Assembly (NCBI GenBank): GCA_016938095.1
Contig: JAFGVG010000159.1
Location: forward strand, 1-6,564
DNA from: Bacteroidales bacterium
GTDB lineage: Bacteria; Bacteroidota; Bacteroidia; Bacteroidales; UBA10428
Direction of reading: 5' to 3'
DNA: 6,564 nucleotides
Positions 1 through 6,333 of this stretch are shown here, piece after piece; position 1 is the first letter of the stretch; the number at the start of each line of letters is the position of its first letter. Below the pieces are notes generated by a model that did not search any database, was not told where the DNA came from, and worked only from the letters and a program-made list of their open reading frames with translations. Made by a program: the position numbers and the translations under genes.

Positions 1-1746
1 GATAATCTCGTTCAGATCCTGCGGGTTTTCCTTGTCGTATTCAAAAATAACCATGTTATTTTCCATGCCGGATATGCCCGGAACCTGAATGGCCTGAACA
101 ATGGCCGAGGTATAGGAGGGTGAGATGATGGTATCGACAAATACATGGTTGTTGGTAGTGTCATACAATTCGATAAGTCGCGACAGCTCTTCTGTCGCTT
201 GCTGACTGGTTGCCCTGGAATAATAGCCGTCGATTCGATGCAGGTAAGTGGCAAAACCATAGCGATAGGAAATCCAGTTGAGCAGCTGAAAAGCACGGGC
301 ACGTGAGAACGAATCCTTTGAAATGCAAATGGCACTGGGGCGCCATTCCTTAACCTTTTTCCTGCTGCCCGATTTTTGCAGATATACCTGGAGATTGCGG
401 TTTATCTGAAACAACGCGTTGGCGAATAATGATTCCAGCCCGTCGCGGTCGCGGTGGTAATAGCGGATATACGAATACAGGGCAATCATGATGAGAACTG
501 ACCCGAAGGCGTACGGAGTATTTATTTTGAACATTACCCATACAGCAAGCAGAAATCCGGTCAGTGAAACATACCACTTTGACCGGAACGATGGCCGGTA
601 CGATGGCGATGATCCGAAATGATTCAGGAATGAGATCAGGCATAACGATCCGTAGGTCACCAGAAAGAACATGGAAATGATTTCGGCTACGGCATTTACA
701 TTGCCAAGCGCGACAAAAACGAGGGCAATGATAATGGTTACCAGCGACGCATTTATGGGTTCGTTATCGGATTTCCGGCACCTGGCGAGCCATTTATTTA
801 TCCTGGCCGAAGGAAACGAGGCGTCGTGTGCCAATGCCTGAAGTGTGCGCGGAGCAACCATTATGGAACCCAGTGCAGAAGAAAGGGTTGATGCGGCCAG
901 ACCGAGTGGTATAATAAATGCTCCGCCCAGCGCAATCCTGCTCATAATTAACTGATCGTTCAGCATGTCTCCGGCATTGGCCGAAATGGCAAGCTTGTAT
1001 ATAACCAGCACGTAAATGACTATTCCTGTTAAAGTTGCCGCTATGGTTCCAATGGGAATTGAACGGGAAGGTTTTTTCAGATCGCCCGAAAGGCCAACGC
1101 CTGCAGTCATTCCGGTAAAGGCAGGAAAAACAATGGCAAATACAATAAAAAAGTCCTGCATATTGCGGAAATCCCCTGAAGGTAATCCTCCTCCCGAAAG
1201 GGTTTCAAATTCAGTTTTTCCGGCAAAAAACAGCAACAGCGACAATATAAGAATACCCACAACAATATACAGGGTTTTTACGCCGGTATTTGCGCCTTTA
1301 CGCAAAATAATCAGGCTTAAAATAAGTGTTGATGGAATGCTGATGACCTGACGGGGCAGGGATATGTCGAAGTTGCTGGCAAAATAGGTGAAAACAAAGG
1401 AAAAAGCTTCAGTAAAGGCAATGATGTAAAAAGCAACGCTGATGGCCTGCGAAAGAAAAAGCGCCATGCCGATGGTTGCCCCAATGTTCAGCCCAAATGA
1501 CCTGGAGATGATAAAGTATTCTCCTCCGCCTTCTACCCTTTTGTTGGTGGCAAGTTCAGAAATGGCAAATGCTGTAGGAATGGTAAGGGCATGTCCCAGT
1601 ATTATGATCACCAGCACACCCCAAAACCCAAGCGTACCTACAGCGTATCCAAAGCGCAGGAAAAGTATAGCCCCCAGGATGGTTGAAAGTGCGGTGAAAT
1701 AAACCGGTGCTGTGCTGAAACGGTTACTGCTTGTTGATGCTTCCAT
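1..1746 (-). CDS. Cation-chloride cotransporter (SLC12 / Na-K-Cl type), C-terminus beyond window
   Basis: Integral membrane protein expected to carry chloride together with Na+ and/or K+ across the inner membrane. The reading frame is open from ATG at 1746 to base 1 (582 residues seen); the rest lies outside the window. An in-frame TAG lies just upstream of the ATG and no other start follows it. The first ~430 residues are an APC-fold transporter with CCC signatures: TM1 with GAILFLRFG (25-33), GGGEYFIISRSFG (73-85), TM6 FPAFTG (207-212) followed by LSGDLKKP (219-226), and TLSSALGS (287-294) followed by APRTLQAL (298-305). By-eye alignment to human NKCC1 puts Tyr107, Pro208 and Thr211 on the K+ site and Ser289/Ser290 on the Na+ site. 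Residues ~465-582 match the cytosolic SLC12 C-terminal domain (EWRP at 467-470; VPGISGMENN at 555-564). It overlaps the upstream aminomutase gene by 23 bp, so translational coupling is likely. Family is confident; ion selectivity is inferred. Confidence 0.9.
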   Translation of the reverse strand, partial: MEASTSSNRFSTAPVYFTALSTILGAILFLRFGYAVGTLGFWGVLVIIILGHALTIPTAFAISELATNKRVEGGGEYFIISRSFGLNIGATIGMALFLSQAISVAFYIIAFTEAFSFVFTYFASNFDISLPRQVISIPSTLILSLIILRKGANTGVKTLYIVVGILILSLLLFFAGKTEFETLSGGGLPSGDFRNMQDFFIVFAIVFPAFTGMTAGVGLSGDLKKPSRSIPIGTIAATLTGIVIYVLVIYKLAISANAGDMLNDQLIMSRIALGGAFIIPLGLAASTLSSALGSIMVAPRTLQALAHDASFPSARINKWLARCRKSDNEPINASLVTIIIALVFVALGNVNAVAEIISMFFLVTYGSLCLISFLNHFGSSPSYRPSFRSKWYVSLTGFLLAVWVMFKINTPYAFGSVLIMIALYSYIRYYHRDRDGLESLFANALFQINRNLQVYLQKSGSRKKVKEWRPSAICISKDSFSRARAFQLLNWISYRYGFATYLHRIDGYYSRATSQQATEELSRLIELYDTTNNHVFVDTIISPSYTSAIVQAIQVPGISGMENNMVIFEYDKENPQDLNEII

Positions 1747-3265
1747 AACGCGATTGGCTGAATTGTTCCTCTAATTGGTCAGATATTTCCATGGGGTTGG
1801 TCAGGGGCATTTCATGCTTGTGAACCTTGTAATCGAGCAATTCCGATTTTTTAAGCTTCTCCAGTTTGGGAAGTTTCGTCCGATTGGTGGTTTCGATGTG
1901 GTTGCCATTCTTGTCCACAATGATCACCCTGGGAAGAAACACGCCTTTCCGTCCTATAAAAGCATCCATAATTTGCACTGCCTCGCGAAACTCTTTACGC
2001 GAAGCCCTTCCAAGCGCTTCGTAACGATAAAGCTCTTTTCCGTCCCACGTAAATACATTGGCAAAGCTTTCGGATATTTTGTCCTCGATGTTGTTTCCGA
2101 TATTCAATGTGTCGTGCCCCGAAGGCATCAGTAACACCTTTCCGCCTCCTCCTTCGATATTGGCAGCATACCTTGGTACGGTAATTCCGGAAATCCATCC
2201 CTGCAAATGTTTCATGTATATTTTACCAATTTGCACAGGTGTGATAAAATGAACAATACCCTTTTCTTTGTGGCATTGTAACAGGTAATATGGATGAACG
2301 CCAACCCAGAACATGCGCCTGAATGTTTCAGCCAGTGTTTTGTAATAGTCGTTCACATGGTTCAGCAACACCGTTTGGTTTCTGATGGTAAAGCCGTGAT
2401 CCCTTATCTTTTTCACTGCTTTTGCCAGGTCAGCCGTTATTTCGTGATAATGATTAATGTGGGTCATGAAATACACATACTTTTCAATCCCCTTTGTGTA
2501 TTTGTTGGCGGCGGTTTTAATGAGTTCAAGAAATTCATCGGTAATGGCCATGGGTAGGACTACCGGAACCCGCGTAGCCATTCGTATTACCCGCAGGTGC
2601 GGTATCCGGCTCAATTCCTCAAGCACATGCTGCAATCGCTTTTTGCTGATCATCAGTGCATCACCCCCTGTCACCAGTACCTCGTTGATGTTAGGGTTAT
2701 GTGCTATATAGAATAATCCCTTGTTAATTTCAGTGGTATTGACCTCAACTGTGCTGTCGAGGGATTTGGCCCTTTGACAATGAACGCAATACGATGCGCA
2801 ACTGGTGTTTTCGGCAACAAACAACGCTAAACGGTTAGGGTATCGTTGATAGGCTGCCCCAAAACTTCGCAAATTCTCGCTCATAGCTCCTTCCTTACCG
2901 GTATTGGGAAAAAGCAGGTTCGCCGGGGTGGGAACGCTCTGCCAGAAAACTGGATCGAGCCTTTTATGCTCATGTTCTCCGGGCAGCATAACCGGATGAA
3001 AAGGATCGGCTTGTATCAGCGAGGCATAATATGGGGTAATGCGCATGGGTTCCTTGCCCTGGCTTTTCATTACCCTGCAGGTTCGTTCAATTTCCTGCTC
3101 CTGGTAAGAACTCAGCGTAATAACCTGTTTAAGCTGTTCAACCGTACGTATGGAATGTTTGATCTGCCAGGCGGCATCGTTCCACTGTATTTCGGTGACG
3201 TCCCGCCATAAAGGTATTTCGTTGAATTTTCGGGGCTGGTATAAAAAATTGTTTTCCTGCTCCAT
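1724..3265 (-). CDS. KamA-family radical SAM amino-acid 2,3-aminomutase, substrate probably not lysine
   Basis: Cytosolic radical-SAM, PLP-dependent enzyme expected to move the amino group of an alpha-amino acid from C2 to C3, giving a beta-amino acid. Of 513 residues, Cys156, Cys160 and Cys163 form the CxxxCxxC [4Fe-4S] motif, GGD (200-202) is the SAM-contact motif, and EGGGGK (371-376) holds the PLP lysine, Lys376. Arg165 matches Arg134 of Clostridium subterminale KamA, which binds the substrate carboxylate. The two side-chain-binding aspartates of lysine 2,3-aminomutase (Asp293, Asp330) are His332 and Asn369 here in a gap-free alignment, and the zinc cysteines are missing (Tyr307 at the Cys268 position; no Cys after 331). 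Relative to the ~416-residue clostridial enzyme it has about 39 extra residues at the N-terminus and about 58 at the C-terminus, the latter lysine-rich. The ATG at 3265 has AGGA about 7 nt upstream. It lies 109 bp after a dehydrogenase-like gene and overlaps the transporter gene. Database names such as lysine 2,3-aminomutase would be family-level only. Confidence 0.92.
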   Translation of the reverse strand: MEQENNFLYQPRKFNEIPLWRDVTEIQWNDAAWQIKHSIRTVEQLKQVITLSSYQEQEIERTCRVMKSQGKEPMRITPYYASLIQADPFHPVMLPGEHEHKRLDPVFWQSVPTPANLLFPNTGKEGAMSENLRSFGAAYQRYPNRLALFVAENTSCASYCVHCQRAKSLDSTVEVNTTEINKGLFYIAHNPNINEVLVTGGDALMISKKRLQHVLEELSRIPHLRVIRMATRVPVVLPMAITDEFLELIKTAANKYTKGIEKYVYFMTHINHYHEITADLAKAVKKIRDHGFTIRNQTVLLNHVNDYYKTLAETFRRMFWVGVHPYYLLQCHKEKGIVHFITPVQIGKIYMKHLQGWISGITVPRYAANIEGGGGKVLLMPSGHDTLNIGNNIEDKISESFANVFTWDGKELYRYEALGRASRKEFREAVQIMDAFIGRKGVFLPRVIIVDKNGNHIETTNRTKLPKLEKLKKSELLDYKVHKHEMPLTNPMEISDQLEEQFSQSRYGSINKQ

Positions 3266-3330
3266 GGTTTTCCTTTCTGTTTTTTTCGATTACTCGTAGC
3301 AGATAAAATTAGCACAAATGACCAAAAGAA

Positions 3331-3347
3331 ACAGGGAAATTACCTGT
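3331..3347 (-). terminator. Possible weak hairpin after the dehydrogenase-like gene
   Basis: In the 109 bp gap between the dehydrogenase-like gene (stop at 3375) and the aminomutase, the minus strand reads ACAGG, a 7-nt loop, CCTGT, then TTCTTTT. This could be a weak intrinsic terminator or an attenuating hairpin that separates the two genes. The stem is only 5 bp and the T tract is interrupted, so it may be chance. The gap also holds a minus-strand TAATTTTA (3311-3304) that resembles a Bacteroidota -7 element, but no TTG lies at the right distance upstream, so I do not call a promoter for the aminomutase. Confidence 0.2.
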
Positions 3348-3374
3348 AATTTGCCTTGTGTGGTTGATAAGAAT

Positions 3375-4025
3375 TTATTGTTCAGTGAGTTCTTCCGATT
3401 CAAGAAATGTTTTTTCCGGAGGCAGGGTGGTGGAATGTATCATAGCCTTTGCAACACTGCGGGCGCTTATCCCTTTGTATTGTTTCAGGGGGCCAATGAA
3501 ACACCAACCAAACACCTTCATAAAAAAAACGGCCATGCGTTCGCCAAACCTGAATTCGTTGCGATTACCCATCAACAGTGAGGGACGCAGTATTTTCAGA
3601 TTTCCGTTAAATGATTCCCTTACAGCATGTTCCATTTCGCCTTTGGTTCGCAGGTAAAAATTGCCTGAAGCAATATTAGCACCCACCGACGAAATAATTA
3701 CCAGGCAGGAAGCACCATGTACCTGAGCTATCTTTGCAATCTGAACAGGTATTTCAAAATCAACTTTTCTGAAAGCCTCTGACGATCCGGCTTTTGCAAT
3801 AGTGGTACCAATGCAGCAGAAATAGTCATCTCCCTTTAGTGCGTCTTGTGCTGATTGCAAATCCATGAAGTCGGGAATGATAACCTGACTGACCTTGGGA
3901 GAACTATATGAATTATTCCTGCGATTAGCCACAATAACCTTGGTATAACCGGCATTGCTGCTGAGTTCGTTAATCAGTTCCCTGCCCGTTAATCCGGTGG
4001 CTCCGAAAACTACGGCTGTTTTCAT
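3375..4025 (-). CDS. Atypical SDR / NAD(P)-binding oxidoreductase, TIP30 (HTATIP2)-like
   Basis: Small Rossmann-fold protein of 216 residues, presumably a cytosolic NAD(P)H-binding oxidoreductase or a redox-sensing protein. The exact reaction cannot be read from the sequence. GATGLTG (8-14) is the dinucleotide-binding loop and VANRR (32-36) ends the second strand. CCIGTTIAKAG (70-80) resembles the CCLGTT segment of TIP30-like proteins, SS (112-113) and YLRTK (Tyr124, Lys128) form an SDR-type catalytic set, and LRPSLLMGNR (146-155) is the usual substrate-side strand. The length suits bacterial YraR/TIP30-like proteins. I chose ATG at 4025 because the Rossmann fold starts there directly; the frame extends 13 codons to a TTG at 4064, which would lie in the divergent control region. 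There is no clear Shine-Dalgarno sequence. It heads the minus-strand run towards the aminomutase and cotransporter, but the 109 bp gap leaves co-transcription uncertain. Confidence 0.87.
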   Translation of the reverse strand: MKTAVVFGATGLTGRELINELSSNAGYTKVIVANRRNNSYSSPKVSQVIIPDFMDLQSAQDALKGDDYFCCIGTTIAKAGSSEAFRKVDFEIPVQIAKIAQVHGASCLVIISSVGANIASGNFYLRTKGEMEHAVRESFNGNLKILRPSLLMGNRNEFRFGERMAVFFMKVFGWCFIGPLKQYKGISARSVAKAMIHSTTLPPEKTFLESEELTEQ

Positions 4026-4055
4026 GTTTTTTCGGTTTGTTGCTAAATTAGGGTT

Positions 4056-4078
4056 AACAAGCAAAAGTTTGCATTGTT
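4056..4078. promoter_or_regulatory. Dyad-symmetric element between divergent genes, candidate operator
   Basis: AACAA GCAAA, a 2-nt centre (AG), TTTGC, one extra A, then TTGTT: two 10-nt arms that are exact inverted copies apart from a single bulged A at 4073. The core, GCAAA-AG-TTTGC (4061-4072), is perfect. The element lies in the divergent region between the two SDR-type genes, and its right arm covers the -33 TTG (4074-4076) of the predicted plus-strand promoter. That is where a repressor would act. It is not followed by a T run, so it does not look like a terminator. The binding protein is unknown, and chance is possible in such AT-rich DNA. Confidence 0.35.
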
Positions 4079-4103
4079 TTACGGAAATACTATTATAATT
4101 TTC
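4074..4103 (+). promoter_or_regulatory. Bacteroidota-type promoter for the TIGR01777 SDR gene
   Basis: TTG (4074-4076), a 19-nt spacer, then TAATTTTC (4096-4103). This matches the Bacteroidota housekeeping sigma consensus TTTG-N19-21-TAnnTTTG with a mismatch at the last base of the -7 box and at the first base of the -33 box. Transcription would begin near 4108-4110. That leaves a very short leader before the ATG at 4115 but about 26 nt before the ATG at 4136, which supports the latter as the start. A second, overlapping -7-like string TAACTTTC (4104-4111) has no partner TTG at the right distance. Confidence 0.5.
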
Positions 4104-4135
4104 TAACTTTCGTTATGCAAGGTCATACGCAACAT

Positions 4136-5056
4136 ATGAAGAAAGGGAAGGTGCTGCTTACCGGTGGTACCGGCCTCATTGGCAATTTCCTGTGCAGGCG
4201 GCTGCTGTACGAAGGCTATCAGGTGGCCTGTTTAACCCGGGGAAACCATGTCATGGATGGCGTGGAAACATACAAGTGGGATGTAAGCAAGCACGAATTA
4301 AAGCAGGAGGTGTTAACGGACATCGATTATGTTATACACCTGGCAGGTGCCAATATTGGTGAAAGCCGATGGACTGCATCCAGGAAAAAAGTAATTGTTG
4401 ATAGTCGCATCCAGCCGGTCAACCTGCTGTTCGGGCAAATACAACTATACCAGGTACCGCTAAAGGCATTTATTTCTGCGTCAGCGACAGGGTACTACGG
4501 CATGGTTACTACCAACAGGATTTTTGAGGAAACCGATCCCCATGCATATGACTATCTGGGTGAAACATGCCATAGTTGGGAGAATGCAGCCGACAGGTTT
4601 CAGGAAGCCGGCATCCGAACTGTGAAGATCAGGACCGGTGTGGTGTTTACCCCGAAAGGAGGGGCACTTGCCCGAATAGCCTTACCCGTGAGACTGGGCA
4701 TTGGCGCTCCGCTGGGCACCGGTAAACAGTATATGCCCTGGATTCATATTGACGATCTTTGCGGGATTTACATCAAGGCATTGGAAGATAAGGCCATGGA
4801 GGGAGCGTTCAATGCTGTTGCGCCTGAACACATCACCAATTGCCAGTTAACAAAAGCAATCGCCGGGGTACTGCTCAAACCTTTTTGGTTTCCCCCGGTT
4901 CCTTCTTTTGCATTGCATCTGCTGTTTGGCGAAATGGCCTCTATGTTGCTTACCGGTAGCAGGGTTTCATGCAACAAGATCATCCACAGCGGGTACGATT
5001 TTAAGTATTCTTTAGTGAATGACGCCCTAAACCATTTATTGGGAAACAGCCTTTAA
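4136..5056 (+). CDS. TIGR01777-family NAD(P)-dependent epimerase-like SDR (YfcH / SDR39U1-like)
   Basis: Extended-SDR protein of 306 residues from this start; the family is widespread and its reaction is not established. GGTGLIG (10-16) binds the dinucleotide. HLAGANIGESRW (68-79) with RKKVIVDSR (83-91) is the family signature, SATGYYG (116-122) carries the active-site tyrosine region, and WIHIDD (202-207) is the conserved epimerase-type motif. Residues ~255-302 form the C-terminal DUF1731 domain (LLTGSRV, then SGYDFKY). The length is normal for the family. An in-frame ATG at 4115 would add seven residues. I prefer 4136 because MKKGKVLLTGG is the usual beginning, an AAGG lies 13 nt upstream, and the predicted promoter leaves almost no leader for 4115. 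It is the only plus-strand gene here and is divergent from another SDR-type gene. Its last 21 bp overlap the end of the convergent acyltransferase gene. Confidence 0.93.
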   Translation: MKKGKVLLTGGTGLIGNFLCRRLLYEGYQVACLTRGNHVMDGVETYKWDVSKHELKQEVLTDIDYVIHLAGANIGESRWTASRKKVIVDSRIQPVNLLFGQIQLYQVPLKAFISASATGYYGMVTTNRIFEETDPHAYDYLGETCHSWENAADRFQEAGIRTVKIRTGVVFTPKGGALARIALPVRLGIGAPLGTGKQYMPWIHIDDLCGIYIKALEDKAMEGAFNAVAPEHITNCQLTKAIAGVLLKPFWFPPVPSFALHLLFGEMASMLLTGSRVSCNKIIHSGYDFKYSLVNDALNHLLGNSL

Positions 5057-6220
5057 TTGATCAACGGGAAACGACTGCTGCCTGCCTTTTCTGGTTTTTA
5101 TTTGCATGCCGAACAACAGCCGGGTGATTTTAAACGGTCTGATCAGCAGCAGATAGATGGCGGTTATGCATACAAAACTGCCAATGGTAAGGACTAAAGC
5201 TTTTATCCCCGGACCCCACGACACTTTTAACAGGTAAAAACCAATTACCAGAATGACTGTTTGGTGCAGGATGTAAAAGGGGTAGATTGCTTCATTTAAA
5301 TAATACCTCCAGGGATGATCCTTGTTAAGATATCTGGCAGCATAACCAATTATGGCAAAGCCAATGGCCAATATAGCAAAATGAAGCAAAAACAACTGGA
5401 AGGTATTGCTAATGTAAGGATCAATGGAATGAAACCAGTCTGTAAAAAACAATCCTGTTAAAGCAATAGCAACAATGGCATGAATGCTGCGCTGTTCGGT
5501 TATGTTTTCTATGAGTACTTTATTGGAAAGTAAAACGTAGCCATACAGGAAAAACAGGAAGCTTTTGGCAATATAAGCCCAGTCGTCGGTAAGTGCATGC
5601 GTTTCTTCGGGAAAGTATTGCAGCAAAACCAGTTGTGAAAAAAACAACGGAAGCGTCAGTAACACCAGCAACAAACCTTTGAACGATGAAAGGTACTCCA
5701 GCAGGCGGTAGAACTTTTTGGAATACCGTGAGCGAAGCATTACAATAAAAGGGATAGCCGCCATGGCGCAGATAAACAGATAAAGGATAAACCACAGGTG
5801 ATGCCAGCTCAGATTTCCTTCGGGGTAACTTCCCTGGGTGATATGCGGAATAAAATTCCAGTAAGTGCCATATTGTGCTTGTTTTTCTACATAAACCTGT
5901 GGAGGAACTATGAACAGCATACCGAAAATAAGCGGAATCATCAGTTTTCGTGATCTTTCACCGACAAACTGACCCATTGATCTTTTTCCCAGGGCATAAT
6001 AAGTACCCACTCCTGATATCAGGAACAGCAAAGGCATGCGCCATGTATGCAGGTATGCCATCAACGGATCGAGCCAGTGTATTTTTTCGGGATTTTTGAT
6101 ATGCCAGCCGAAGCCGTTAAAAAACATACCAATATGGAAAAGGAAAACACTAAAGATAAGCATGATTCTTATCCAGTCGATATCATATCGTCTTTCAGAA
6201 AGGGTTAGCTTTTTTATCAT
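5036..6220 (-). CDS. Membrane acyltransferase, Acyl_transf_3 family (OpgC/MdoC-like)
   Basis: Multi-pass inner-membrane protein (394 residues, about ten hydrophobic segments) expected to transfer an acyl group to a sugar or other cell-surface or periplasmic acceptor; the acceptor cannot be told. The N-terminus RRYDIDWIR (10-18) leads into TM1 with His29 in FLFHIGMFF. HTWRMPLLFLISG (58-70) carries the conserved arginine (Arg61) and the family F-ISG motif. WHHLWFILYLF (139-149) and YPFYILHQ (313-320) are further family landmarks. The C-terminus is basic and cytosolic (KTRKGR, 375-380). The length is typical. The ATG at 6220 directly precedes the family start and has no Shine-Dalgarno sequence; a TATCTTCG (6246-6239 on the minus strand) resembles a -7 box but lacks a matching -33. 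It follows an AraC-type regulator on the same strand after a 113 bp gap, so the regulator may control it. Its end overlaps the convergent SDR gene. Confidence 0.9.
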   Translation of the reverse strand: MIKKLTLSERRYDIDWIRIMLIFSVFLFHIGMFFNGFGWHIKNPEKIHWLDPLMAYLHTWRMPLLFLISGVGTYYALGKRSMGQFVGERSRKLMIPLIFGMLFIVPPQVYVEKQAQYGTYWNFIPHITQGSYPEGNLSWHHLWFILYLFICAMAAIPFIVMLRSRYSKKFYRLLEYLSSFKGLLLVLLTLPLFFSQLVLLQYFPEETHALTDDWAYIAKSFLFFLYGYVLLSNKVLIENITEQRSIHAIVAIALTGLFFTDWFHSIDPYISNTFQLFLLHFAILAIGFAIIGYAARYLNKDHPWRYYLNEAIYPFYILHQTVILVIGFYLLKVSWGPGIKALVLTIGSFVCITAIYLLLIRPFKITRLLFGMQIKTRKGRQQSFPVDQLKAVSQ

Positions 6221-6333
6221 AAAGCATTATTTTTCTGCGAAGATATGGCTGGCATGTCTGAAATCAGGTACTTGCCGGTGAACAGGTTGTACAGCCCGGG
6301 CGTCCGGAATGTGCTCGCCGAATGGCGGGTACA
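6221..6333. other. Intergenic gap between AraC-type regulator and acyltransferase
   Basis: This 113 bp gap holds no convincing gene or intrinsic terminator. It contains a small hairpin CGCC-GAAT-GGCG (6316-6327) and the 8-bp palindrome GCCCGGGC (6294-6301), neither followed by a T tract in either direction. The middle is visibly richer in G and C than the other gaps in the window. The promoter of the acyltransferase gene, if separate, should be here. Confidence 0.5.

Noticed and set aside
12..643. Two minus-strand open frames (12-335 and 350-643)
   Set aside because: They are out-of-frame shadows of the cotransporter, whose own frame is open without a break across this region and carries clear SLC12 motifs.
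1016..1702. Plus-strand open frames at 1016-1351 and 1442-1702
   Set aside because: They are antisense to the transmembrane part of the cotransporter and have no recognisable motifs.
1775..3211. Several plus- and minus-strand open frames inside the aminomutase gene
   Set aside because: They are shadows of a 513-codon gene with intact family motifs; none has a recognisable domain or convincing start signal.
1724..3265. EpmB (elongation factor P lysyl-lysine 2,3-aminomutase) as identity of the KamA-family protein
   Set aside because: EpmB proteins are clearly shorter (about 340 residues), and no efp or epmA gene is nearby. The length and terminal extensions fit the free amino-acid aminomutases better.
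3318..3657. Plus-strand open frames at 3318-3581 and 3358-3657
   Set aside because: They are mostly antisense to the TIP30-like gene, and their translations are low in complexity and resemble no family.
6036..6281. Plus-strand open frame of 81 residues
   Set aside because: It is antisense to the acyltransferase start and the gap before it, with no domain-like features.
6294..6327. GCCCGGGC palindrome and CGCC/GGCG hairpin as a terminator of the AraC-type gene
   Set aside because: The stems are only 4 bp each and no T tract follows on the minus strand.
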